Positions 1 to 7,713 of a stretch of DNA of 64,000 nucleotides are shown piece after piece. Numbering within the stretch: position 1 is the first letter of the stretch; every line of letters begins with the position of its first letter. The translations under genes and the position numbers were made by a program. This DNA comes from CAVVMA01 sp963788205. GTDB taxonomy: Bacteria > Desulfobacterota > Binatia > Binatales > Binataceae. The notes beneath the pieces were generated by a model that searched no databases, was not told the DNA's origin, and worked only from the letters and a program-made list of their open reading frames with translations. The DNA lies in assembly GCA_963788205.1 (NCBI GenBank), contig CAWBGG010000005.1, positions 124,001-188,000 of the forward strand, given 5' to 3'.

Positions 1-1
1 T

Positions 2-220
2 CGGTCGCCGCTGACCAACGCGATGCTCCGCCGCGCGAGTGAAGGGGTGGCTGCGCACAGCCTGCACCTCAAAGGACAGGCGATAGACTTGAGAGTGCCG
101 GGCAGAGAACTGTCGCTCGTGCGCGACGCCGCGCTCGCATTGCGAGGTGGCGGCGTGGGCTATTACCCTCGTTCTGATTTCGTACACGTGGACGTCGGCC
201 GGATACGAACCTGGTCGTGA
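2..220 (+). CDS. DUF882/M15-family murein endopeptidase (YcbK/MepK-like), C-terminal fragment
   Basis: The reading frame is already open at the left edge, so only the C-terminal ~72 residues are present. They show the hallmarks of DUF882 (YcbK/MepK-like zinc endopeptidases that cut peptidoglycan cross-links in the periplasm): a RSPLTNAML stretch, the zinc-ligand segment SLHLKGQAIDL (His and Asp of H-x(n)-D) and a terminal FVHVDVG segment with the third ligand His. The stop codon overlaps the GTG start of the L,D-transpeptidase gene (GTGA), which implies translational coupling. Family call is firm from the motifs; the exact bond cleaved cannot be read from the fragment. Confidence 0.8.
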   Translation, partial: RSPLTNAMLRRASEGVAAHSLHLKGQAIDLRVPGRELSLVRDAALALRGGGVGYYPRSDFVHVDVGRIRTWS

Positions 221-1971
221 ATCGCGTTTGCCGACGGGCTCTCATTCTGGCGGCGCTGCTGGCCGTCCTAATTTCGCCAATTTGGCTCGGCTACGCATTA
301 TGCAAGGAGCCGGCGGCCGGCAACTTCTCTGCTGGCAGCCCGCAGGGCCAATCCGGCGGGAATTTCTCAACACAGGCCCAAGGGGAAGTGAAGGGCCTGA
401 TTGACGCCGGAATGCTTTCCGACCTGCGTTGGCCGAACTTTACTGATTATCGGATCCAGGTCAGCAAGTTTTACGATTCCGGCGGCTATTCGGCGGCCTG
501 GGTGCGGGACGGTCAGCCAACTCCGCAAGCCCGCGCGATGATCGACCTCTTCAAACAGGCTGCGATGAGGGGACTCGACCCGGAGGCCTACGACGCCTCG
601 CGCTGGGACGGCCGTATGGCCAAGCTGGCGCCGTCGGTATCGCCTCCTGACGAGACCGACCTCGTGCACTTCGATCTGGCGCTTACCGTCTCGACGATGC
701 GTTTCATCTCCGACTTGCATATCGGCCGGGTGAACCCGCAGCATTTCAAGTTCGGTCTCGACGTCGGACCCAACAAGTACGACCTGCCGGAACTTCTGCG
801 GACTGAGGTGCTTCAAGCTCAGGACGTCGATGCGGTAATCGCGAAGACCGAACCGCCCTACTCCGGCTACCGGCGAGCCAAGGCTGCGCTGGCGGCCTAT
901 TGGAAGCTCGCCCAGCAGGGCGACGGCGAGCCGCTACCGATACCGGACAAGGCCGTCCGCCCCGGGAAAACGTATAAGAACCTGGCGCAGTTGATCGCGC
1001 GTTTGCGCCAGTTGGGAGACTACCCAGCTTCCCGCAGCGATACGCCGCCGGACGCGACAATCTATGACGGCGCCGTCGTGGACGCCGTCAAGCACTTCCA
1101 GCAACGGCACGGTCTGGAGCCCGACGGCACGTTGGGCAAGACCACTATCATCGCGCTCAATGTTCCGCTGAGCGTTCGAGTGCGGCAGCTCCAGCTCACG
1201 CTCGAGCGCTATCGATGGATGCCGCCCCACTTTCCCGAACCGCCTCTGCTGGTGAACATCCCCGAGTTCCGGCTGCGCACCTTTCATTGGGAGCCGCACG
1301 GGCCGGGAGGCCACCTGTCGATGAATGTCGTGGTCGGAAAGTCCTATCACCATCAGACGCCGGTATTCGCAGACAACATGCGATATCTGATTTTCCGTCC
1401 TTACTGGAATGTCCCGCCTTCGATCCAGCGCTCCGAGTTGGTGCCGAAGACCCGGCGCGACCGGAATTACCTGGCGGAAAAAGGCTTCGAAGTGACCGAC
1501 AGCCGCGGCGAATTTGTGACCGATGGGCCGGTGACCGACGAGGTCCTGAGCGGACTTGCCACAGGCGCGCTCAGTATCCGGCAGAAGCCCGGCCCCAAGA
1601 ATGCGCTGGGTCTGGTCAAGTTCATATTCCCGAATTCTTACAACGTGTATCTCCACAGTACGCCGGCACCGGAATTGTTCTCACGAGCCCGGCGCGATTT
1701 CAGCCACGGCTGTATCAGGGTTGAGGATCCGGTCGCTCTTGCGGCCTGGGTGCTGCGCGACAAACCCGAATGGAGCGTGGACCGAATACGCGCGGTGATG
1801 AACGGCGACCAGACGGTGCAGGTCAATCTCGACCAGCCAATCCCGGTCCTAATCCTCTATGCGACCGCGCTGGTCGAAGAGGACGGCGAAGTTCTGTTCT
1901 TCGACGACATCTACGGCCACGACGCAGAGCTCGAGCAAGTGCTGGCCGGCGGCTATCCATATCCGGACTGA
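217..1971 (+). CDS. L,D-transpeptidase, YcbB/LdtD type, with PG-binding domain
   Basis: 584 residues. An N-terminal hydrophobic segment (about residues 7-28) acts as signal or anchor. A PG_binding_1 repeat lies around residues 280-315 (AVKHFQQRHGLEPDGTLG). The YkuD catalytic domain follows at about 345-520, with an upstream His in YLHSTP and the signature SHGCIRV, whose nucleophile is Cys499. Enzymes of this type make 3-3 cross-links in peptidoglycan in the periplasm. The GTG start at 217 overlaps the stop of the upstream M15/DUF882 endopeptidase, so synthase and hydrolase are likely co-produced. Length matches the large YcbB-type class rather than the small ErfK/YbiS class. Confidence 0.9.
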   Translation: MNRVCRRALILAALLAVLISPIWLGYALCKEPAAGNFSAGSPQGQSGGNFSTQAQGEVKGLIDAGMLSDLRWPNFTDYRIQVSKFYDSGGYSAAWVRDGQPTPQARAMIDLFKQAAMRGLDPEAYDASRWDGRMAKLAPSVSPPDETDLVHFDLALTVSTMRFISDLHIGRVNPQHFKFGLDVGPNKYDLPELLRTEVLQAQDVDAVIAKTEPPYSGYRRAKAALAAYWKLAQQGDGEPLPIPDKAVRPGKTYKNLAQLIARLRQLGDYPASRSDTPPDATIYDGAVVDAVKHFQQRHGLEPDGTLGKTTIIALNVPLSVRVRQLQLTLERYRWMPPHFPEPPLLVNIPEFRLRTFHWEPHGPGGHLSMNVVVGKSYHHQTPVFADNMRYLIFRPYWNVPPSIQRSELVPKTRRDRNYLAEKGFEVTDSRGEFVTDGPVTDEVLSGLATGALSIRQKPGPKNALGLVKFIFPNSYNVYLHSTPAPELFSRARRDFSHGCIRVEDPVALAAWVLRDKPEWSVDRIRAVMNGDQTVQVNLDQPIPVLILYATALVEEDGEVLFFDDIYGHDAELEQVLAGGYPYPD

Positions 1972-2071
1972 ATGGCATCATGAAGTCAGAAGTGCTCGCC
2001 TTGACTGTCGGAAGAACCCGATCCTTAAATGAAATTGACAGGACTGGATTTGAGCCGAGGTGATCCGCCCG

Positions 2072-2479
2072 ATGGAAACGCTGTTCCGGAAAATTCTATG
2101 CCCTGTCGATTTCACCCGTATCTCGATTCCTGCCCTCGAACTGGCGCGCAAGCTGGCTAAACAGAACGGCGCGAGCGTCATTTTGCTCTGCGTGATACCG
2201 GCAGCTTCTGCGTCTGAACCCGACCTGCCGCGGTTTGCGGAAGACAACCTTCGCGCCGTGGCGCACAAGTGGCTCGCGGGCGAAGTGCGCCACGAGACTG
2301 CGGTGCGCATCGGCGAGCCCGCGACCGCCATCCTGGCGGCCGCCGAGGAACTCGGCGCTGACGTAATCCTGATGGCAACCCACGGCCGGACCGGAGAAGA
2401 CCGTGCGCGGTTGGGCAGTGTCACCGAGCAGGTGGTGAGCCACTCGACACGCCCGGTGGTAACGATCAGGCCGGAGTAG
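2072..2479 (+). CDS. Universal stress protein (UspA family)
   Basis: 135 residues, a single Usp domain. The beta1 strand KILCPVDF opens the protein, and the C-terminal nucleotide-binding segment MATHGRTGEDRARLGSVTEQVV followed by PVVTIRP is the ATP-binding G-2x-G-9x-G(S/T) type. ATG at 2072 is preferred over an in-frame GTG at 2060, because GAGG (2057-2060) then sits upstream as a ribosome site and the Usp fold starts immediately. Cytoplasmic stress-response protein; its partner is unknown. Confidence 0.88.
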   Translation: METLFRKILCPVDFTRISIPALELARKLAKQNGASVILLCVIPAASASEPDLPRFAEDNLRAVAHKWLAGEVRHETAVRIGEPATAILAAAEELGADVILMATHGRTGEDRARLGSVTEQVVSHSTRPVVTIRPE

Positions 2480-2519
2480 ACTCGTCTTGGACGGGCAACC
2501 GCTCGGCGGCCTGACGTTG

Positions 2520-3812
2520 TTAGCGCATCAACTGCGGAACAAACGAACTCTCCGACACGTCGCCGTGGTTGATCGCCTGCGTAAAAGACGAATGGGCCGG
2601 AACCAGCGATCTGAAGTAGCCGGGCGTAGCGACCGGGAAGTAGAAGCTGCCCGCGATATCGAACAGATTGCCCCCTTCGGGCGAAGGCGTCATGCGCCAC
2701 AGCGGGATCGTCGACCCGCTCAGCTCGCCGTTCTGATAGAACTCGGCGGCCAGCCATACGTAAATCTCGCTGTCGATGTAGACCACCGTGCGCTGGTTGG
2801 GGGCGTGCGGCCCGGCGCGCGGCGTCATCTCCACGATATAGGCGCGGCGTAACTGGAACGGTTCCTCCGTAAGACGGAAGGCATCGCCCGACGGCGCGAT
2901 TCCGGCCGGCTCGTGATCGGCTTTCATGCAGGCGAGGATCGCCGTCGTGCCCAACAGGCGGTAGGAATAGATCTCGGTTTTGGGCAGCGCGTATGCCCAG
3001 TACGGCTGATGGCATCCGCGGCATCCTTCGGCGGGATACTCGAGAGTGATCGCCGAACGGCGGACGCGGCGCGTGGCCTGGTCGAAACCATAGAATTCGT
3101 CCGGGCTGGCGGGATCGAGATGGCGAATCCAGATTCCCGCGCCTTCCGCGGCGAGACCCCCGAGCGGGATGTCAGTCCACTTGTTGCAGCGGGCCTTCCA
3201 TTCGACGCCGGTCGCGTTTGCGCCGAGCGTTGGCCTGGGATCGACCTCCGTGCGATGGGCATACCTGAGGAAGTCGAATTGCTCGCAGGCGAAATCGTGA
3301 TCGCTGTCGGACAGCACTCGGCCGGGGCGGTTGGGATCGACGCTGTATCCGCTGCTGCCCCATGGCGCGAGCGAGAAATCGTCGGGCATCACCGGGCCCA
3401 TGTGCCAGTTGTAGGCGATCTTGACCGCGGCTTTGGGGTCCGCGAAATCGATCAGCGCAAACGGCATCCCGGCGACGTAATTCTTGAGATGATCCTGACC
3501 GTCCAGCGCCACCTGCGGCCCATACTTCTCGGTGGCGCGCTCGAATCCCGCCGACCATTCCAGCCGCTCGGTGGGAGTGATGCGCATCCGCAAGCCCAAT
3601 TTCAACGCCGACTTCGCCGCCCCCGGGAGCTGATTCGAAAGCCGGCCGGCGTCTGCGGCAGTGACGATGGTGCCGGGAGGAAGCAGCACGGCGGGCGAAC
3701 TCGGTGCAGCCGGGCTGGCGATCGGCGCTGGCGGCGCAGTCTCCGGCCCCGCAAAGGCCGGACTCGCCGCGGCGATCAGAGCCATCGCGGCCAGATGTCG
3801 GATGAATCGCAT
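2520..3812 (-). CDS. DUF1329-family exported protein with a CxxCH motif
   Basis: 430 residues with a clear signal peptide (about 1-21, cleavage after AFA). The body resembles the DUF1329 family (secreted, lipoprotein-carrier-like beta proteins often found near hydrocarbon, steroid or fatty-acid catabolism genes): repeated W/Y-rich strands such as VKIAYNWHMGP and FDIAGSFYFP, and the YSYRLLGTT region. Unusually, residues 264-268 read CRGCH, a potential covalent haem c attachment site. It is followed immediately on the same strand by the acyl-CoA dehydrogenase genes' 3' end, but is transcribed away from them as the last gene of a minus-strand run. Function is unknown; DUF1329 assignment is by pattern recognition, not alignment. 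Confidence 0.65.
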   Translation of the reverse strand: MRFIRHLAAMALIAAASPAFAGPETAPPAPIASPAAPSSPAVLLPPGTIVTAADAGRLSNQLPGAAKSALKLGLRMRITPTERLEWSAGFERATEKYGPQVALDGQDHLKNYVAGMPFALIDFADPKAAVKIAYNWHMGPVMPDDFSLAPWGSSGYSVDPNRPGRVLSDSDHDFACEQFDFLRYAHRTEVDPRPTLGANATGVEWKARCNKWTDIPLGGLAAEGAGIWIRHLDPASPDEFYGFDQATRRVRRSAITLEYPAEGCRGCHQPYWAYALPKTEIYSYRLLGTTAILACMKADHEPAGIAPSGDAFRLTEEPFQLRRAYIVEMTPRAGPHAPNQRTVVYIDSEIYVWLAAEFYQNGELSGSTIPLWRMTPSPEGGNLFDIAGSFYFPVATPGYFRSLVPAHSSFTQAINHGDVSESSFVPQLMR

Positions 3813-3858
3813 GAACTTGGCGCCGACTATGACCTTCCGGCGGCGACCGTGATAGCCG

Positions 3859-4999
3859 TCAGTAGTTGTTGAGTCTCGCCAGGCGGTCGGCGTGGAAGTT
3901 TGCGTCGCCGAACAGCTCCTGGCACACGCGGACGCGCTTCATGAAGAAGCCCAGGTCGAATTCGTCGGTCATCCCGATACCGCCGTGCATCTGGACCGCT
4001 TCCTGCACGGCGAGTGTCGCGGTGGCGCCGGCTTTGGCCTTCGCTACGGAAACGATCGCGGCTGCGGCGTCGAAAGATTGGTCGAGCGTTTGCAGCGCTT
4101 TCAACACCGCCGAACGGGTGAGTTCCAGATCGCAGTAGAGCTGCGCGCAGCGATGTTGAAGGGCCTGGAACTCGCCGATAGGCCCGGCCGAATTGTTTGC
4201 GCTCCTTCAGATAGCTCACGGTCCGGCTGAATGCTTCCTCAGCGGCGCCGAGGAGCTCCGCCGCCACACAGGCGCGCCCGACGTTCAGAACGCCCTCCAG
4301 CGTGCTCCATCCCGCGTCGATCTCGCCAAGAAAGGCGTCGGCGGCTACATTTACGTTCTCGAAGATGAGCCGCGCTGAATTGTGGCTATCGACCATCGGC
4401 GTCCGCTCCGACCGCAGCCCTTTCGCCTTTCCGTTTACGAGCAGGAGCGTCAGGCCCCGAGTTTCACCGGGTGTGCCACAGGTCCGGGCCGCGACAATCA
4501 CAAGGTCAGCCGCGTGACCATCCACCACAAAGGTCTTGGCGCCGTTGAGAGTGAATCCGTCGCCGGCGCGAGTGGCGGTCAGAGCGGTTTTTTCGGGCCG
4601 ATGTTTGGCGCCTTCATCCACCGCCAGAGCGGCGATCAGATCGCCGGCGGCGATTCGCGGAAGATACGCGGTTTTCTGCGCGTTGGTACCCGCCCGCGTG
4701 ATCGCGGTAGCGGCGAGCAGCGCCGTCGACAGAAAGGGCGAGGGCGTCAGCGTGCGTCCCAGCTCCTCCATCACCACGCCGGCTTCGACATAGCCCGAGC
4801 TCAAGCCGCCGTAGTCCTGAGGAACAAGGATTCCCGTCCAGCCCATCTCGGCGAAGCGCTTCCAAAGCCCGCGCGAGAATCCCTCCGCGTCGCGGCTGTC
4901 ACGGAGCTGGCGCAGATGCGCGATCGGCGCATTTTTGCTCAGGAAGCCGCGCGCGTTGTCGCGCAGCATGATTTGTTCCTGGTTGAGAACTAGCGACAT
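3859..4999 (-). CDS. Acyl-CoA dehydrogenase (second of a pair), interrupted by a +1 frameshift
   Basis: Joining two frames gives a normal 379-residue acyl-CoA dehydrogenase. The N-terminal frame runs from ATG 4999 through the FAD/substrate domains to KERKQFGR; the conserved continuation PIGEFQALQHRCAQ...VQMHGGIGMTDEF lies in another frame ending at 3859. The break is an extra G/C in the triplet at 4183-4185: removing one base restores R-P-I-G. Flavoenzymes of this family oxidise acyl-CoA to 2-enoyl-CoA. The start codon directly abuts the stop of the upstream acyl-CoA dehydrogenase (5000), so the two are coupled and may form a heteromeric enzyme. A pseudogene cannot be excluded, but a base-call error is as likely. 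Confidence 0.82.
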
Positions 5000-6181
5000 C
5001 TAGGCGCCGGGCAAACCCAGGATGCGTTTGGCGATGATGTTGAGCTGAATCTCGCTGGTCCCGCCTTCGATAGAATTGGCCTTGGAGCGCAGCCAAGTGC
5101 GTGCGGCATAGCCGTCGCGCGATCGGGGACCTTCCCATTCGAGCGCGTCCGATCCGCCCGCAGCCATCAGTAACTCATGGCGGCGTTTGTTGAGCTCGGT
5201 GCCGTAGTATTTCAGCATCGACGATACGGCCGGATGCGCCTGACCGGCCTTGGCCATATCGCCAATGCGCTCCATCGTCAGGCGGAACGCTGCGGCGTCG
5301 ATCTCAAAGGACGCTATCTGGCCGCGCAGCACAGTGTCGGCCAGGATCGCATGGTCGGCGCCGATCGTTTCGCGAGCGATCTGGCCCAACGGCCGGCCCT
5401 CCGACGCGGTCCCCATCCCGCCGATCATGTCGCGCTCATGGGTGAGCAAGTACTTGGCGATTGCCCATCCATGGTCGAGCTCGCCGACCAGGTTCTCCTT
5501 CGGAACCAGCACGTCGTCAAAGAAGGTCTGGCAAAAAGGAGATTTGCCCGAGATCAGCGTGATCGGCTTGGTCGATACGCCGGCGCTTTCCATATCGAAG
5601 AGCAGGAAGCTGATGCCTTCGTGCTTGGGCGCGGCCGGGTCGGTGCGGACCAGGCAGAAAATCCAGTCGGCGTGATCGGCGTACGAGGTCCAGACCTTCT
5701 GGCCGTTGACCACGAAGTGATCGCCCTTGATCTCCGCGCGGGTCTGAAGCGAGGCGAGGTCGGAGCCCGCACCGGGCTCGGAATAGCCCTGGCACCAACG
5801 GATCTCCCCACGTGCGATCTTGGGCAGATGCTCGCGCTTCTGCTTCTCGGAGCCATACTTCAGGAGCGCCGGACCCAGCATCCAGATACCGAAGCTGTTC
5901 AGCGGCGGGCGACATCTCAGCCGATGCATCTCCTGGCGCAGAATCTTGGCCTGGTCGCGCGAGAGTCCGCCGCCGCCATATTCGCGCGGCCACTCCGGGA
6001 CCGTCCAGCCCTTTGCTGCCATGCGCTCCAGCCAAAGCCGCTGGGCGTCGGATTGAAATACCCAATGCCGGCCGCCCCAGCAGGCGTCTTCTTCAACCTG
6101 AAACGGGCCGCGCATTTCAGGGGGACAATTCGCCTCAAGCCAGGCCCGCGTTTCTTTGCCGAAGGTCTCTAGATCATTCAT
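5000..6181 (-). CDS. Acyl-CoA dehydrogenase (first of a pair)
   Basis: 393 residues, full length. It has the N-terminal helical domain, the central beta-domain signature WCQGYSEPGAGSDLASL (FAD/substrate contact), WTSYADHADWIFCLVRT, and a C-terminal helical domain ending EGGTSEIQLNIIAKRILGLPG. Oxidises an acyl-CoA thioester with electrons passing to ETF; the substrate cannot be deduced. It precedes a second dehydrogenase gene with zero spacing. Pairs like this are known from actinobacterial steroid catabolism as alpha2beta2 FadE heterotetramers, which is a plausible but unproven model here. Confidence 0.9.
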   Translation of the reverse strand: MNDLETFGKETRAWLEANCPPEMRGPFQVEEDACWGGRHWVFQSDAQRLWLERMAAKGWTVPEWPREYGGGGLSRDQAKILRQEMHRLRCRPPLNSFGIWMLGPALLKYGSEKQKREHLPKIARGEIRWCQGYSEPGAGSDLASLQTRAEIKGDHFVVNGQKVWTSYADHADWIFCLVRTDPAAPKHEGISFLLFDMESAGVSTKPITLISGKSPFCQTFFDDVLVPKENLVGELDHGWAIAKYLLTHERDMIGGMGTASEGRPLGQIARETIGADHAILADTVLRGQIASFEIDAAAFRLTMERIGDMAKAGQAHPAVSSMLKYYGTELNKRRHELLMAAGGSDALEWEGPRSRDGYAARTWLRSKANSIEGGTSEIQLNIIAKRILGLPGA

Positions 6182-6270
6182 AGCTACGTCGAGTCCTATT
6201 AAATCTCGCTGCGTGGTTCAAGCCTACGCGTTGCGCGTTTCATCGGCGCGACGCGTAACCCATTGTATCA

Positions 6271-6897
6271 TCAGATCGCGAGGCTGTAGGCGCCGCCGCG
6301 CTCCAGCGCCTTCCTGTAGGCGGGCCGCTGGTGCAAGTGCGAAATCCAATGTTCGATATTGGGGTAAGCGCTGCGCTTGCCGAACGCGCCGGCGACCTCA
6401 CCCACAAAGCTCATCTGGATGTCTGCGCCGGTCAGGCCGTCTCCGACCAGAAACTGCCGCCCTTTCAACCTGCCATCGACGTATCCGAGATGATTGGCGA
6501 TCTCGCTCTCGATACGCGGTGTCAGTGGCGCAGCGGCTTCGCCCAGCCGCATCGCGTAGAGGTTGAGCATCAGCGGAAGCATCGCGGAGCCTTCCGCATA
6601 GTGGAGCCATTGCACGTAATCGTCGTAGGCCGGCGTCTCGGGCGCGGGCTGCAGGCGCCCCTTGCCATGGCGGCGGATGATGTAATCAACGATCGCGCCC
6701 GACTCTATGATCGTGCGCCCGTCGTCGGTGATTACTGGTGACTTACCCAGCGGATGAACCGCGGTCAGTTCAGGTGGCGCGAGCCGGGTTTGCGCGTCGC
6801 GTTGATAGCGTTTGATCTCGTAGGGCAGGCCGAGCTCTTCCAGCAGCCACAAAATTCGCTGCGATCGGGAATCATTAAGATGGTGAACAACGATCAT
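6271..6897 (-). CDS. Glutathione S-transferase family protein
   Basis: 208 residues. N-terminal thioredoxin-fold domain (1-80: MIVVHHLNDSRSQRILWLLEEL, then PLGKSPVI with the cis-Pro, and IIESGAIVDYI, the glutathione gamma-glutamyl contact motif ES). All-helical C-terminal domain (about 90-205) with FLVGDGLTGADIQM, the GST N-capping/hydrophobic staple motif. Cytosolic; may conjugate or isomerise electrophiles with glutathione. It stands about 90 bp downstream of the OmpA gene region and upstream, on the same strand, of the acyl-CoA dehydrogenases. Confidence 0.88.
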   Translation of the reverse strand: MIVVHHLNDSRSQRILWLLEELGLPYEIKRYQRDAQTRLAPPELTAVHPLGKSPVITDDGRTIIESGAIVDYIIRRHGKGRLQPAPETPAYDDYVQWLHYAEGSAMLPLMLNLYAMRLGEAAAPLTPRIESEIANHLGYVDGRLKGRQFLVGDGLTGADIQMSFVGEVAGAFGKRSAYPNIEHWISHLHQRPAYRKALERGGAYSLAI

Positions 6898-6969
6898 TTG
6901 AATCTTCCTCCGTCTTGCCGGCGTTAGAGGGTTCTATAGCCTAGTTGACGCCGAAATCGTACCCGCAGA

Positions 6970-7713
6970 TCAAAAGGACGGGACCAGCTCGACGCGGCGG
7001 TTCTGCGCACGTCCATCGGGGGTGTCATTGGTTGCGACAAAATTGGTTTTGCCCATCCCGCGGGGTATCAGGCGGCCGGCCTCGATACCCTTGCCCGCCA
7101 GGTATTTGGCAACCGCCTGAGCCCGCTGCAACGACAGCTTCTGATTGTATTTGTCAGTGCCCCTGGCGTCGCAATAGCCGTCAACGTAGACGGTCATGTT
7201 CGGATGCGCCTGGAGCGTGTCGGCCGCTTCGTCGAGCAGCGGCTCGTCTTCGGGCCGGACCACCGACTCATTGTAGCCGAAATGTACACCACGTAGCGTA
7301 AGCTTTTCGCGCGGCGGGCGCGTCGCGGGCGCGGACCGCGCCGAGCGTCCCGAAAAAGGACCGCCGCCACTCACCATCAGCTTTTCCTTGTCCGAAAGCG
7401 GTGGCGCGTGCGAGGAGATCGGCCGCAAAACCAGCGGACCGGCAACCGCGCCCGCCGCCATCCCGAGCAGCAATCCGGCGCCGCATCCGAGGTAATAGGC
7501 CTGCGCACGATCGGCATGGATGAACGAGGCTTCGGTGCATCCCACCGCGGCGCCAAACGCCGCGCCTGCAATAGCTCCGCGAACGATCTTGCCGCGCGTG
7601 GTCATGGTCGAGACCGGCGCGCATCCGGGCAGCGCGCAGAGCGCGGCCAATAGCAGCGCGATAAGACCGCGCTGGGCCATGCGCCGCATTGAGCCGTTCC
7701 CCCGGTATGTCAT
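6970..7713 (-). CDS. OmpA-family peptidoglycan-binding lipoprotein
   Basis: 247 residues. A hydrophobic signal ends in the lipobox ALPGC near residue 30, with Ala at +2, predicting an outer-membrane lipoprotein. A glycine/alanine-rich hydrophobic segment with a glycine-zipper look follows (AIAGAAFGAAVGC). The C-terminal OmpA domain (about 140-247) shows VYVDGYCDARGTDKYNQKLS and RAQNRRVELV, including the Asp and Arg that bind diaminopimelate. Its ATG at 7713 overlaps the stop of the TPR-CHAT gene by four bases (ATGA), so it is the last gene of a coupled operon. A second in-frame ATG downstream could also serve as start. Confidence 0.88.
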   Translation of the reverse strand: MTYRGNGSMRRMAQRGLIALLLAALCALPGCAPVSTMTTRGKIVRGAIAGAAFGAAVGCTEASFIHADRAQAYYLGCGAGLLLGMAAGAVAGPLVLRPISSHAPPLSDKEKLMVSGGGPFSGRSARSAPATRPPREKLTLRGVHFGYNESVVRPEDEPLLDEAADTLQAHPNMTVYVDGYCDARGTDKYNQKLSLQRAQAVAKYLAGKGIEAGRLIPRGMGKTNFVATNDTPDGRAQNRRVELVPSF

